Part shown: one piece after another, positions 11,596 to 22,906 of the stretch | How the letters are laid out: the number at the start of each line of letters is the position of its first letter | How positions within the stretch are numbered: position 1 is the stretch's first letter | DNA from: Brassica napus | Taxonomy: Eukaryota; Streptophyta; Magnoliopsida; Brassicales; Brassicaceae | Length of the DNA: 64,000 nt | Assembly: GCF_020379485.1 (NCBI RefSeq) | Contig: NW_026016894.1 | Span: 1-64,000, forward strand | Direction: 5' to 3' | Translations under genes and position numbers: made by a program | The notes under the pieces: generated by a model | Told to the model about the DNA's origin: nothing | The model's database searches: none | What the model saw: only the letters and a program-made list of their open reading frames with translations

Positions 11596-14221
11596 ATGGA
11601 GTCAAACGTGAGCAGAGAGATGAAGACAAGATCAAGTTATCAAGTGAAGAAAGGGAGAGAAAACAAGTGGATCTGGTCAGATTGGGTAGAGACAGCTTTG
11701 GAAAGCTGTGGGATTTGGAGTAATCATGTAAAGGAAGAGCCTTTAAAGGTGAGAGCTGCTGAGAAAGATCAGACAGCAAGTTTGAAGGAGATTCAAGTAA
11801 AGGTAGAACCTTTAAAGGAGGTAGCTGCTGAAGAAGGTCAGACAGCAAGGTTGGAGGGTCATGAAGCCAAGGGCGTGATCTATAGTCTAAGACAAAGGAA
11901 GGACGAGTTGTATCAGCTTGTGGGGAGGCTGAGAGAAGTAGAATCAGAGTTGGGTATGGTGAAAACTCATACAGGAAGGAGGAAGCAAGATGTGATCTTT
12001 AGCTTTCTTATGGGAGAGATATGTGAGTTGGTTGAACACATTTGTGATGTGTGGGAGATAAACAAGAAGCCAGGTAGATGGAAGAGAGGTACAAGCTGCA
12101 AGAAGGGAAAGTTGAGAAAACTTTCTAAGATGTGGGTCATGATGAGCAGATTATGGAGGAAGGGTATCAAGGAGAGTATGCAAGTAGGAGAGTGTTTCTA
12201 CTCAGCTTACATGGGAGAATCTGTAGAGAGGAGTGGGGTTATGAGGAAGCTAGAGACCAAAGGAGCAGATGAGCGTGTCACAAAGGAGGAATGGGATGAG
12301 TTTGTCAAGTATGTGTATGCTTTGGCTACGACCCGGAGACAAGGTGCTCCTGCCAAAGCATCCACATCCAACAAACCCATCATTATTGATTCTGGAGCAA
12401 GTCATCACATGATTAGTGATAGAAGCTTAATGAGTGATGTAAAGAAAGCCACTGGGGGTGTGATGATAGCTAATGGTGATAGGATTCCAATAGAAGGAGT
12501 TGGAAAGCTCAAGCTATTTGATAAAGACTCAGATGCCTTCTACATGCCACAGTTTGCTTCAAATTTGCTATCTGTGAGGAAAGCCACAATTGATCTTGGC
12601 TGTCAAGTAGTATTCAGGCCAGATGATGTTGAGTTCCAAGATTTGAAGACTGGAAGGGTCATTGGGAGAGGAGACAGCAAGAATAATCTATATCAGCTCC
12701 AATTGGCTAAGATCTCTAAACCCTTTGATTCTATGTGTTTGAGTAGTACTTATGAGAAGATTGATAGTATTACTTGGCATGCTAGATTGGGACATCCTCA
12801 TGCTCGTGCTATTGAATTGATAATTCCTAATATGTCATTTAGTCACTTGGAGTGTGAAGCATGCATATTAGGGAAGCATTGTAGGACTGTTTTTCCAACA
12901 TCAGAAACTACTTATGAGCATTGCTTTGATCTAGTTCATTCAGATGTGTGGACTGCTCCTTGTTTGTCTAGAGATAGCCAGAAGTACTTTGTGACATTCA
13001 TTGACGAGAAGTCTAAGTATACTTGGCTTACATTGCTTCCATCTAAAGATAGGGTGCTAGAAGCATTTATGAACTTCCAAGCATATGTATCTAATCAATA
13101 CAATGCTACTGTGAAGGTACTGAGATCAGATAATGGAGGTGAATACATCAGCAATGCCTTCAAGAGTCATCTAGCCAAGCATGGGATTGTGCATCAGACT
13201 AGCTGCCCTTACACACCACAGCAGAATGGGGTAGCTGAGAGGAAGAACAGGCACTTGATGGAGGTTGCTAGATCAATGATGTTTCATGCAAATGTCCCAA
13301 AACGCTTTTGGAGTGATGCTGTGCAGACTGCTTGCTATCTCATCAATCGGGTTCCAACCAAGATATTGAAGAATCTGTCTCCATTTGAGGTATTGAACAA
13401 GAGTAAACCTGTCATTGATCATCTACGTGTCTTTGGGTGTGTGTGCTATGTCATGGTTCCAGGAGAGCAGAGAAACAAGCTGGAGGCAAAGAGTACTAAG
13501 GCTATGTTCATTGGTTACTCTATCACTCAGAAGGGGTACAAGTGCTATGATCCTGAAGCAAGGAGAGTGATGGTATCTAGAGAAGTGAAGTTTGTTGAAA
13601 CAAAAGGTTATTATGAAGAAAAGGAGTGGGAAAATCTGAAGGATTTGTCTCAAGCTCCATCTGATAAGGCAACAATACTGAGAGTGTTGTTAGAGAAGCT
13701 TGGGATAGGATTATCCCAGGATCAGGAAACCGGAAGGAGAGAGTCTTCCAATCAGAGTGGTGGAGCTGGAAGAACAACTCCTCTTGATCATGAGAGGGGG
13801 AATGGAACTGAATCTGGTGAGCAAGAGCAAAACCAAGAGGATTCAGGTCTTCATGATCAAGATACATCACAAGAAGTTGAGAACAATGAGGTTCAGTCTA
13901 GTGGAGAAGTGGATGAGGTTCAGTCTAGTGGAGAAGTGCATGAGGTTCAGTCTAGTGTAGAAGAACAACTCAGACCGGCCAGTTCAGAAGAAGAGCAAGT
14001 GGAGCCGGCTAGTGTGCAAACTGAAGATCAGGTTCAAGCTTTGAGGAGGAGCACAAGGATAAAGAGGGATCCTTCCAACTGGGTAGACACGAGAGTGTAC
14101 TACAATGCCCAGGCTGTGGAGCATCCTTCTCAAGCCGTGTGTTCCTTTGCTGAGTTTCCAGAGGAGCATTATGCCTTTATGATTAGTCTGGATGAGAGTT
14201 ATGTACCAAGGACTTATGAAG
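11596..14221 (+). CDS. Element B gag-pol, 5' part (diverged Gag, protease, integrase)
   Basis: Open from ATG 11596 until C interrupts at 14221. Residues 1 to about 260 are an atypical Gag: WIWSDWVETALESCGIWS matches the family LLWSRLVKTA start, and LYQLVGRLREVESELGMV matches the family FTKHLGKFRALWSELEML block. The family stretch between these (YSYCETPKDLW...) is missing, and the CCHC knuckle is replaced by a basic segment (TSCKKGKLRKLSKMW). Protease DSGASHHM begins at residue 265. Integrase has the zinc motif from WHARLGH (about 394) to CEACILGKHC and catalytic D about 450, D about 511, E about 548. Ends in the acidic linker at SLDESYVPRTYE. The first 258 aa differ greatly from E and H while protease onward is near-standard. 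Confidence 0.9.
13888..13968 (+). repeat. 27-bp x3 tandem repeat in the integrase-RT linker of B
   Basis: Three copies of a 27-bp unit coding for EVQSSGEVD-like nonapeptides, the third diverged. In frame, so it only lengthens the acidic linker. Confidence 0.85.
14217..14221. repeat. Target-site duplication TGAAG (left) of element C
   Basis: Repeated at 35493-35497 after the 3' LTR of C. The B frame (SYVPRTYE | EAMLDKEW) resumes across it. Confidence 0.9.
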
Positions 14222-14732
14222 TGTTGAGATGAGGTGATGAGGAGTGGATACATTGATAGAGGAAGAGTATTGGGGTGGTCAGTAAGTTTGGGATTTACCA
14301 CAGTAACTTTAAAGTTACTGTGGTAACTAAGTGAAAGGAAGAGAAGTTACCAGGATGGGTTAAATTGGAGTCTAACTGATGTTAATCCTTTCTTATCTTA
14401 AGAAGGACGTGGGAAGAGGATAAGGAAGGGATAAGGGGTTACTTTGACAGCCTGTATGATGCTGGAAAGGAGAGGATGCTTTTTACTAGTGCAAGCATGT
14501 GAGAAAGCACAGCCAAGTGATTCAAAAGGAGTTCCAGCATGTCCATTGACTCCACATGCTTATACATTTCGAAAACCTTGTTGCTCTCTCTATTAATACT
14601 TGTAAACCTCATCAGATATTAATTAATGGAGTTTTGAGTCTCTCTCTCTCTAGAATCTCTCTATTCTCTCTAAATTCTACTCTAATCTTCTCTGATTATT
14701 ATTAAACACACTCTAAAACACAAAAGTGTTTA
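14222..14732 (+). repeat. 5' LTR of element C
   Basis: Starts TGTTGAGATGAGG and ends AAGTGTTTA before the primer site; TG...TA ends. Contains a perfect 32-bp palindrome at 14295-14326, a TTGACTCCACATGCTT box near 14546 and a weak TATTAATA near 14591. No GTAC cluster. Confidence 0.9.
14295..14326. promoter_or_regulatory. Perfect 32-bp palindrome in LTR of C
   Basis: Arm TTACCACAGTAACTTT followed exactly by its reverse complement. The same palindrome is in the 3' LTR at 35054-35085. B has only an imperfect version. Could be a protein-binding site or an RNA hairpin in the LTR. Confidence 0.8.
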
Positions 14733-14750
14733 TGGTATCAGAGCCAGGTT
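14733..14750 (+). promoter_or_regulatory. Primer-binding site (tRNA-iMet), element C
   Basis: TGGTATCAGAGCCAGGTT immediately after the 5' LTR. Confidence 0.92.
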
Positions 14751-14790
14751 GCTTAAAAAGGGGGTGAGTGTGTGATTTGTATTTCGCAAA

Positions 14791-14820
14791 TTCTTGAGTG
14801 TTCTTGAGTGTTCTTGAGTG
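14791..14820 (+). repeat. TTCTTGAGTG x3 in the leader of C
   Basis: Three perfect 10-bp repeats plus degenerate flanking copies between the primer site and ATG. The B leader (11511-11560) has the same words in looser form, so this is a subfamily leader feature of unknown role. Confidence 0.75.
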
Positions 14821-14875
14821 TTCTTGGTGTTCTTGAGTTCTGATCTTTATTATCTGAGTGGTGTGAGATATTCTG

Positions 14876-16184
14876 ATGGATTCAAACTATCTCAACATAG
14901 AAATGAAGCACAGATCTAGTACAACCATGGAGCTTGAAGAAGAGAGGGATGGCGATTGGTCAAGATGGGCAAAGAGAGCTTTGGGAAGCTGTGGGTTATG
15001 GTGTGGTCATGTAAAGGGGAAGCCTTTAGTGGAAATGGCTACTGAAGAAAGGTCCAAACTTGTGAAGGTCAGTGGAGACAAGAGAGTGATCCGTGGCTTG
15101 AGACAAGGAAAGGATGAGTTGTATCAGCTTGTGGGAAGGCTGAGGGAAGGATGGATGGAGCTGGATATGCTGAGACCAAGCACAGCTGATCCGAGAGTTA
15201 TCAAAGAAAGGAGGAAACAAGGTGTGTTCTTTAGCTTTCTTGTGAAGGAGATATGGGCTCTTACTCTTCAAGCGTGTGATTTGTGGGAAGAGAACAAGAG
15301 ATCAAACCAGTGGAAAGGTGGTACAAGCTGTAAGAAGGGAAGGCTTAGAAAGCTTTCTAGAGTGTGGCTTAAGATGGGAAAGGCTTGGAAGAAGAACGTG
15401 GAGCCTGGTTATCTAAATGATAAGATAAGCTTGAAGATGATCAAGGAGGTGGCTCAACAAGTGGTAAGAGGAGAGTGTTCTTACTCTGCCTATATGAGTA
15501 ACTCAGTGGAGGATAGTATGGTTATGAAGGAGCAGGAGATCAAAGGAGCAGATGACCCTATCACAAAGAAAGAATGGGATGAGTTTGTCAAGTATGTGTA
15601 TGCTTTGGCTACAACCCGGAGACAAGGTGCTCCTGCCTTAGCATCCACATCCAAACCCATCATCATTGATTCTGGAGCAACACATCATATGATCAGTGAT
15701 AGAAGTCTGATCAGTGAAGTCAAGGCTGCAACAGGGAGTGTCATGATAGCTAATGGTGCTAGGATCCCAATAGAAGGAGTGGGAAACCTCAAGCTGTTTG
15801 AGAAGAACTCACCTGCGTTCTATTTGCCTCAATTCACTTCAAATCTGATATCAGTGAAGAAGGCCACAATTGATCTTGATTGTCAAGTAGTATTCAGGCC
15901 AAATGAGGTTGAGTTTCAAGACTTAAAGACTGGGAGAGTTATTGGTAGAGGGGACATCAGAAATCAGTTGTATCATCTCCAAACAGCTAAGAACTCTAAT
16001 CCTATTGATTCTATATGCTTAAGTAGTACTGCTGATAGGTGTGACAGTATTACTTGGCATGCTAGATTAGGACATCCTCATGCTCGTGCAATTGAATTGA
16101 TCAAACCTAATATGTCATTCAATCACTTGGAATGTGAAGCTTGCATCTTAGGGAAGCATTGTAGAACTGTTTTTCCCACATCAG
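14876..16184 (+). CDS. Element C gag-pol, 5' part (diverged Gag, protease, integrase start)
   Basis: Open from ATG 14876 to the D insertion after RTVFPTS. Gag has the same abbreviated form as in B. LYQLVGRLREGWMELDMLRP with ERRKQGVFFSFL aligns with the family FTKHLGKFRALWSELEMLRP and ERREQDQVFGLL. There is no CX2CX4HX4C knuckle; a basic segment with one cysteine (TSCKKGRLRKLSRVW) stands there. Protease DSGATHHM follows. Integrase starts with WHARLGHPHARAIE and CEACILGKHC, then is cut; the catalytic core continues at 26186. Sharing this Gag with B in an otherwise open frame argues that the change was present in a transposing ancestor. Confidence 0.88.
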
Positions 16185-16764
16185 TGTGATTTTAGAGATG
16201 AGAACAGGTATTGAGAGTTTAGAAAGAGATTATGGTGAGATTAAGGGAAGATGGGATGATTTATGATATGTAAAAGAGAAACATGATGAACTAGAGAGAG
16301 ATTATCATCAGATCGAGTTATCTTATTAATCAAGACAGAGTTTACAATATATAAGATCAGATACAAGGGTTTCAGAGAGACTAAGCATGTGAGGTCAAGG
16401 ATAAGGTTGCTTTAATTCAAACTTGATCAAATGGGAGCTGTCACACGTTTTAAGGCATCTTGGACCAGGTTCCTTTTGCCTTTACAGCCTGTTCCAGCCT
16501 GTGTGGATAAGACCCAGCTCCCTTAGCCATCCAAACGGTCATCTCTTCATGGTAAAATCCCCTTTGGCCGTTAACTCCTTTTACTCGGGTAAAAGATGAC
16601 TTGGGCGAGTTATGGATCGACCATGGTCCGGATGGTACGGCCTGTACGGCCTTGTACGGCCTGGTCGATCCCTAACCCATCTTTTCCATTCCTTCACACC
16701 ATCTCATCTCTTCTTCAACTCCTTAGGACATCTTCTCTCATATATTGATCAGCTCATTTCAACA
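16185..16764 (-). repeat. 3' LTR of element D
   Basis: On the minus strand TGTTGAAATGAGC ... AAATCACA, canonical TG...CA. Carries a GTAC cluster at 16634-16660 (GGCCGTACAAGG type on the minus strand). Confidence 0.9.
16634..16660 (-). promoter_or_regulatory. GTAC-box cluster in 3' LTR of D
   Basis: Three GTAC cores about 11 bp apart within GGCCGTAC contexts. The other LTR copy (26055-26080) has lost two of the cores by point changes. Confidence 0.5.
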
Positions 16765-16874
16765 CTCCCCCTCAAGCTTAACTTAGTAACTTAGTTAAGC
16801 TTGGAACAGCCATGAGATCTTCCTCATTAAAAACCTCACCAAAGAAAACCCATTGGGACAAAACCTTGATGAGG
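16765..16874 (-). promoter_or_regulatory. Polypurine tract and 3' hairpins of element D
   Basis: 41-nt hairpin at 16834-16874 with one G.U pair where other elements have A-U or G-C. Inverted repeat at 16773-16803 with arms AAGCTTAACT/AGTTAAGCTT. Purine tract next to the LTR. Confidence 0.7.
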
Positions 16875-16906
16875 GAAAAAGAGTAAAGACCTCATGACAA
16901 AGGGGA

Positions 16907-18830
16907 TCAGCTCCTTGGAGAAAGATCTATGAGTCCCAATCTGGTATGAATGGACTCCATAGTCTTTTGTCTTGCAGCCTTGGTGAACACATCCGCAAGT
17001 TGATCCTCACTCCTTGTATAGCATGGCAAGATCACTCCCAAGACAATCATCTGCCTCACTTTGTGGCAATCAACTTCAATGTGCTTGGTTCTCTCATGGA
17101 AGACTGAGTTAGTTGCAATGTGTATAGCTGCTTGGTTATCACAATGCATGGTCATTGGAGTTGCTTGCTCTATCTCCAAATGCTTCAAGATCCCTTTGAT
17201 CCATACCAACTCATTGGTAAGCTTCAGCATGGCTCTATACTCAGCTTCAGCACTTGAGCAGGACACCACCTTCTGCTTCTTACTCTTCCAAGTCACCAAG
17301 TTGCCTCCAATGAATGTACAATAGCCGGTGGTTGATCTTCTGTCTGCTCTATCTCCGGCCCAATCAGCGTCACAATATCCCACCACTTCAGTACTCTTGT
17401 TGCATCCCATCCACACTCCAAGGCTTGATGTCCCGTTCAGATACAAGAGAAGTCTCTCCACCATGCGCCAGTGATGTTCCTTTGGGACTTGCATATGCTG
17501 GCTCACTTGATTCACAGCAAAGCATATGTCTGGTCTTGTGATAGTGAGATAGATGAGCTTCCCTACCAGCTTCCTGTATAGCTTTGGATCATGGAAGGCC
17601 TTGCTATCTTCAATCTCCCCCTCACGTGGAATCTTGTATCCATCTTCAAGGGGCATCTTTGCTGTCTTATCTCCTTGTATACCTGCATCTTTCAAAAGAT
17701 CAAGTGTATACTTCCTTTGGGAAATGAACAATCCTTCCTTAGATCTACACAACTCAATTCCAAGGAAGTATTTCATTTCTCCTAAGTCTTTGATTTCAAA
17801 CACAGATTTCAAAAACTCCTTTGTGGCTTTTATACCAGCCTTATCACTACCTGTTATGATAATGTCATCAACATATACAAGTAGACAGATGATACCTGAA
17901 GGTGTAGTGAGAGTGAAAAGGGTGTGATCCAATTCTGACTTCTTAAATCCACGCCCATTTAAAGTAGTGCTCAGCTTGTTGTACCATGCTCTAGGTGATT
18001 ACTTCAACCCATAGATAGCTTTCTTGAGCCTCAACACATTCCCTGGTTGTACAAGATGCTCAAGACCTGGTGGTGGATACATATACACTTCATCTTCTAG
18101 TTCCCCTTGAAGAAATGCATTCTTCACATCCATCTGCCAAAGCTCCCACTCAAGATTCACAGCAAGAGACAATACAATTCTTATTGTATGTAACTTGGCA
18201 ACAGGAGCAAAGGTATCAATGTAGTCTTCCCCATATGTTTGAGTGTATCCTCTAGCCACCAGTCTTGTCTTCTTTCTATCAATGGTTCCATCAGGTAGAT
18301 ACTTAATAGTAAATATCCACTTGCTTGTTACTGCCTTCTTCCCTTTTGGTAACTCACTTTCAAACCAAGTGTCATTCTTTATCATGGCATTGGCTTCATC
18401 ACTCACTGATTCTTTCCAGTCTTCATACTGCATTGCTTCTTCATATGATCTTGGTATACTGCTTTCATCTAAGCTCATCATGAATGCACAATGCTCCTTT
18501 GGATAATAGGCAAAAGAACACACAGCCTGAGAGGGATGCTCCACAGCCTGGGCATTGTAGTACACTCTCGTGTTTACCCAGTTGGAAGCATCTCTCTTTA
18601 GCCGTGTGCTTCTCCTTAATGGTACCTCAGTTTGTGTTTGCTCTGGTGCTTCTACTTCAGTTGTTTCAACTTCTCCTTGTTCTGGCAACTCATTACGCTC
18701 TTCACTACTTGGTTCAACTCCACTTTGATCAGGATGATGCGCAAAACCTTGACTCTCATCCACCTCCTCAGTTCCATTCACTCCCTCATGATCAAGGTGA
18801 GATGGTTCTTCAGCTTCCTGTACTTCAGGT
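16907..18830 (-). pseudogene. Element D pol, 3' part: linker, RT, RNase H
   Basis: Minus strand. 18830-18002 carries the acidic linker, LRRSTRLKRDASNWVNTRVYYNAQAV and RT up to AIYGLK. The next codon, CAA in relatives (AIYGLKQSPRAWY), is TAA here: one C-to-T nonsense change at about 18000. Past it, the frame continues in register through YVDD, DADWAGD, SSAEAEY and DNQAAIHIA to the true stop at 16907. F interrupts at 18830/22907 and the frame joins across it (NEDQSP then EVQEAEEP). Confidence 0.9.
18826..18830. repeat. Target-site duplication CAGGT (left) of element F
   Basis: Repeated at 22902-22906. The coding frame of D is restored when F and one copy are removed. Confidence 0.93.
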
Positions 18831-19793
18831 TGTGAGATATGAGAGCTCTGGCTGTGTATGTGTAAGAAAAGCCATTAAAGGCAAAGATAAGGTCTTGAAC
18901 TAGTTGAATAAGAGGTCTGATGAAACTAGTGTGAACTTGAATCAGAAACAAAGAGACTTTGAGAGATTAAGAGATTAGAGACTAAGAAAGGGGTAGATTA
19001 AGGGAATCTGATCAAGAACACACTATTATAATTATGAAGGAGATGGGGAAACCCCCCATACTCTCTTAAGAGCTTACAAAACGTCACCTAAGAGTTTATA
19101 TATACTCTTTACACTTTGCAAACTCATAAACCCTAAGATAGATAAGACATGAAGGGTGGAGATGTTCTGATTTGAATTGGACGACCTTGATTCAGTCTTG
19201 TGGTCTTTGCAGCTTGTTGGTGTCGCCTGATTGGATGTGGGAAGGCTTGGCTAGGAATGCTCCACATAGCCTCATGTATCCGCCCTCTTCTTTGGCCAGA
19301 TACATGGTCAAACCTTGCTCTTCCTTTACAGATCTTTACAGCCTGTCCTTGGACTCATAACAGCCACTCACGTTCAGGCACCACTCCCTTATCCACAAAC
19401 AGTCACAAGTGCCAGCCTCTCCTTTGTCTTCTTCTCTTAAGAGTTTTGTCTTCTTCTCTTAAGAGCTGACCTATGCCCTATTTTTGCACCAACTTCAAAT
19501 GTGCTCAAATGGCCGAGTCATGAACTTTTGGGTCGGAAAGGTCCGTACGGATCCGTACGGTCCGTACACGTCCGTACCAAATCCGTACGGCCTCGCCCTA
19601 AGTTTGCACACTCAACCATTCACCTCCAAACTCCTTCCATGTCTTCTTAAGATCAGTCTAAGCCCTTCTTGGACTTAACTTCACCCATGATAGATACTTC
19701 AAGACTCTCCTGAAGCTTTGTAGAACTCTTCCGGAGATCACCTGAAGCTTGCCCTATTTATGCACAAGCTCCATTCTTCTCTTCAGTTCAACA
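18831..19793 (-). repeat. 3' LTR of element F
   Basis: On the minus strand TGTTGAACTGAAG ... ATCTCACA, TG...CA. Longest LTR in the window. Contains a GTAC cluster (19541-19592) and, on the minus strand, a TATATATAA-like box near 19100. Confidence 0.9.
19541..19592 (-). promoter_or_regulatory. GTAC-box cluster in LTR of F
   Basis: Five GTAC cores, several inside the palindrome CCGTACGG. The same cluster is at 22650-22700 in the other LTR. Confidence 0.5.
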
Positions 19794-19905
19794 CTCCCCC
19801 TCAAGCTTGACTTTAGTAGATCCTAAGTCAAGCTTGGAACCTTGAAGAGCTTCCTCATTAAAAACCTCACCAAGGAAAACCCTTTGGGACAAAACCTTGA
19901 TGAGG
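19794..19905 (-). promoter_or_regulatory. Polypurine tract and 3' hairpins of element F
   Basis: Retains the 41-nt hairpin (19865-19905; loop CCCAAAGGG) and the inverted repeat CAAGCTTGAC/GTCAAGCTTG (19802-19836) although all coding sequence is gone. This suggests the region is needed in cis. Confidence 0.72.
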
Positions 19906-21920
19906 GAAAAAGAGTAAAGTCTCCAAGGCCTAGGGATTGGCCAGTGAGTCTTTGTGCCTTACCAACAATGTAAGGGACACAAAGACTCTGGATCATGGCC
20001 CTCATGTGATGCAAGATAGAACCCACTCCTCTTGCTCATCATCAACACTTCTTGTACTCTTCTTTAGACAGATCTTGGTTTCTCCCCCTTTCTCACAACC
20101 TTCTTGTTGTGATCAAGTGCTCGGACTACCAGATCTTCCTTGATAGATACAAGCTGAGTCTTGGCTGCTTCTTCTTCATGAGTCACCACCATGTTACTGA
20201 AACCTTCATGACAGGATGCTTCAGACTGTAGTACCAATCACCTCACTCTAGAGGCCGCATTGGTGATTGCTTCTTCATCCTTCATTATGCTTCATAACTG
20301 ATCTGCTCCTCTTCTTGAATAACCACCAAAGACTCTAGGATCATAGAAGCTTTCTCAACACTCCCCCTCAAGCTTGACCATGTGGAACAAGTCAAGCTTG
20401 GAAGGATAGCTTCTTGATCCGCCCAATCACACCATTGCAACACCTTCTGAACTCGCCATCTTCATGGAGTGCTTGTGGAAACTTCAGCTACCTCTTCAGC
20501 CACCTCACACTAGAAGCCGCACTGATAGAGTCTTCATCTTCTCACAGCCAAGAGTGCTCTGAACACTCTCTTGCCTAGACACGCCACTGCCTAGACCCGG
20601 ATGGCTCCTTCTTCTTCAGTTGCTTGCAATGGACCTTCTGAACCTTCTTGGTCCGACTGATAGCTCACTAAACTCCCCTCCTCAAGCTTGGATTGAGTAT
20701 AGGTCCAAGCTTGCAAGTGAGCTTCAGTGAGACTACACACCTAGTGGCGCATCACCACTCTTGTATCAACTCTCCATTGCACACACAATGGGCAAACGTC
20801 TCCTACTTTCAACTCGGATTGATGATGACCTAAGAACACATCTAGTGTACCTGAAACATCACTCAAACTCCAGCAAAGATAAGACACAAGTGCATTGGGT
20901 CAACCCTTGATGCATCATCAAGTTTGAACACCAATGTCTTTAAGCAATGCAACAGATTAAACTAGACATTTTCAAGTTCTAATCTTTGCAAGCAAACTCT
21001 CTAAGCACAAGTAAGATCATAACAGATTCAATACAAGCTACTTAGGCAATTTTTAAAGCTTCTTTACTCAGCATTTTGACATGAATCTAATGCTTCAATG
21101 TAAGACAGCCATTTGACAGTATGCACTAACCTTAATCAGTTTTAATTCATGAATGCAACAATATAATCCATCACACATTCATTTATAACTTAGGCTAAGC
21201 ATTACTATCATAACTTATCATCAGACAATGCATTACTTTCAATCTGTTTTCAGTACATGAGCTTCAAACAATACCATTTCACATTTAGCAAACTCATTAC
21301 TTAACAGGAGCAAGCATTTTACTCTTTAAACACTAAACAAGCCTTTAAAGCATCCTGGGACAGATTCAACTAATTATATTTAGCAATCACACATTATCCT
21401 CAGGTTTTTCAATCAATACACATCACAATAACCAGTCAACAACACAAGCTCATTATCAAGAAGGGATAGTATTAGCTTACAGCCAAGGAACCGGTTTGGT
21501 TCCTTGAACCTCCAATGGCTTTTGGCTCACGGTTTTGTTGGACATGAGAGCATGGATCGTCACCCAGCCTCTCCTCCTTCTACTCATGGCCCCCTTCTTG
21601 TTTCTACAGCTCAAACACCCCTCCTTTCTTCATACATCAAGTCGCCATCTTCATGACATCTTCTCTTCTTGTAGCCGGATGCTAGCAGCTCATGGACAAG
21701 GAGTTTTGGCTTGAGGTTCATGGCGCCTCTCCATCCTCCTTTGCTTCCAACGTGGCTCTTCATCTAGGCAGGTATGAGAAAGGGTTGAGGAACCAGAATG
21801 ACACGCCAAGCTTCAGTCTTCATGGAGAAGCTGAACCGGATGGAACTGTCTTCTTCATGGCTTGGATTTGAGCTGAGGGATGTGTGTGGGATGTGCGGAA
21901 GCTTCAACCAGGTTCTGATG
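19906..21920 (-). other. Non-coding interior of element F
   Basis: No coding homology recognised on either strand. Two further copies of the pre-LTR module lie inside. 20352-20400 is identical over about 49 bp to the reverse complement of the 3' end of C (34941 to the first bases of its 3' LTR). 20672-20713 has arms CAAGCTTGGA/TCCAAGCTTG beside a CTCCCCTCC run. The rest (20720-21920) is A/T-rich sequence of unknown origin. F therefore looks chimeric. Confidence 0.7.
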
Positions 21921-21938
21921 AACCTGGCTCTGATACCA
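21921..21938 (-). promoter_or_regulatory. Primer-binding site (tRNA-iMet), element F
   Basis: Reverse complement of TGGTATCAGAGCCAGGTT directly inside the 5' LTR. Confidence 0.92.
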
Positions 21939-22901
21939 TGTGAGATTTGAGAGCTCTGGCTGTGTATGTGTAAGAAAAGCCATTAAAGGCAAAGATAAGG
22001 TCTTGAACTAGTTGAATAAGAGGTCTGATGAAACTAGTGTGAACTTGAATCAGAAACAAAGAGACTTTGAGAGATTAAGAGATTAGAGACTAAGAAAGGG
22101 GTAGATTAAGGGAATCTGATCAAGAACACACTTTTATAATTATGAAGGAGATGGGGAAACCCCCCATACTCTCTTAAGAGCTTACAAAACGTCACCTAAG
22201 AGTTTATATATACTCTTTACACTTTGCAAACTCATAAACCCTAAGATAGATAAGACATGAAGGGTGGAGATGTTCTGATTTGAATTGGACGACCTTGATT
22301 CAGTCTTGTGGTCTTTGCAGCTTGTTGGTGTCGCCTGATTGGATGTGGGAAGGCTTGGCTAGGAATGCTCCACACAGCCTCATGTATCCGCCCTCTTCTT
22401 TGGCCAGATACATGGTCAAACCTTGCTCTTCCTTTACAGATCTTTACAGCCTGTCCTTGGACTCATAACAGCCACTCATGTTCAGGCACCACTCCCTTAT
22501 CCACAAACAGTCACAAGTGCCAGCCTCTCCTTTGTCTTCTTCTCTTAAGAGTTTTGTCTTCTTCTCTTAAGAGCTGACCTATGCCCTATTTTTGCACCAA
22601 CTTCAAATGTGCTCAAATGGCCGAGTCATGAACTTTTGGGTCGGAAAGGTCCGTACGGATCCGTACGGTCCGTACACGTCCGTACCAAATCCGTACGGCC
22701 TCGCCCTAAGTTTGCACACTCAACCATTCACCTCCAAACTCCTTCCATGTCTTCTTAAGATCAGTCTAAGCCCTTCTTGGACTTAACTTCACCCATGATA
22801 GATACTTCAAGACTCTCCTGAAGCTTTGTAGAACTCTTCCGGAGATCACCTGAAGCTTGCCCTATTTATGCACAAGCTCCATTCTTCTCTTCAGTTCAAC
22901 A
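21939..22901 (-). repeat. 5' LTR of element F
   Basis: 963-bp partner of 18831-19793. TATATATAA-like box on the minus strand near 22201-22215. GTAC cluster at 22650-22700. Confidence 0.9.
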
Positions 22902-22906
22902 CAGGT

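Larger units (their letters stand above)
18831..22901 (-). mobile_element. Non-autonomous copia-like LTR element F (inside D)
   Basis: 963-bp LTRs (18831-19793 and 21939-22901; I noted four base differences), TSD CAGGT, primer site, polypurine tract and 3' hairpins, but the 2145-bp interior has no gag, protease, integrase or RT in any frame. By structure it is a LARD-type derivative that must be mobilised in trans. Youngest layer of the nest by position. Its interior holds three polypurine/hairpin modules, one identical to the 3' end of element C. Confidence 0.93.

Noticed and set aside
11459..11848. Minus-strand open frame of 129 codons over the B leader and gag start
   Set aside because: Antisense shadow of gag-pol; leucine/serine-rich low-complexity product with no recognised domain.
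19172..19678. Open frames shared by the two LTRs of F (also at 22280-22786)
   Set aside because: Identical because the LTRs are copies; no conserved protein features.
19906..21920. A captured host gene inside F
   Set aside because: No long frame or recognised domain on either strand; only copia 3' end fragments could be identified.
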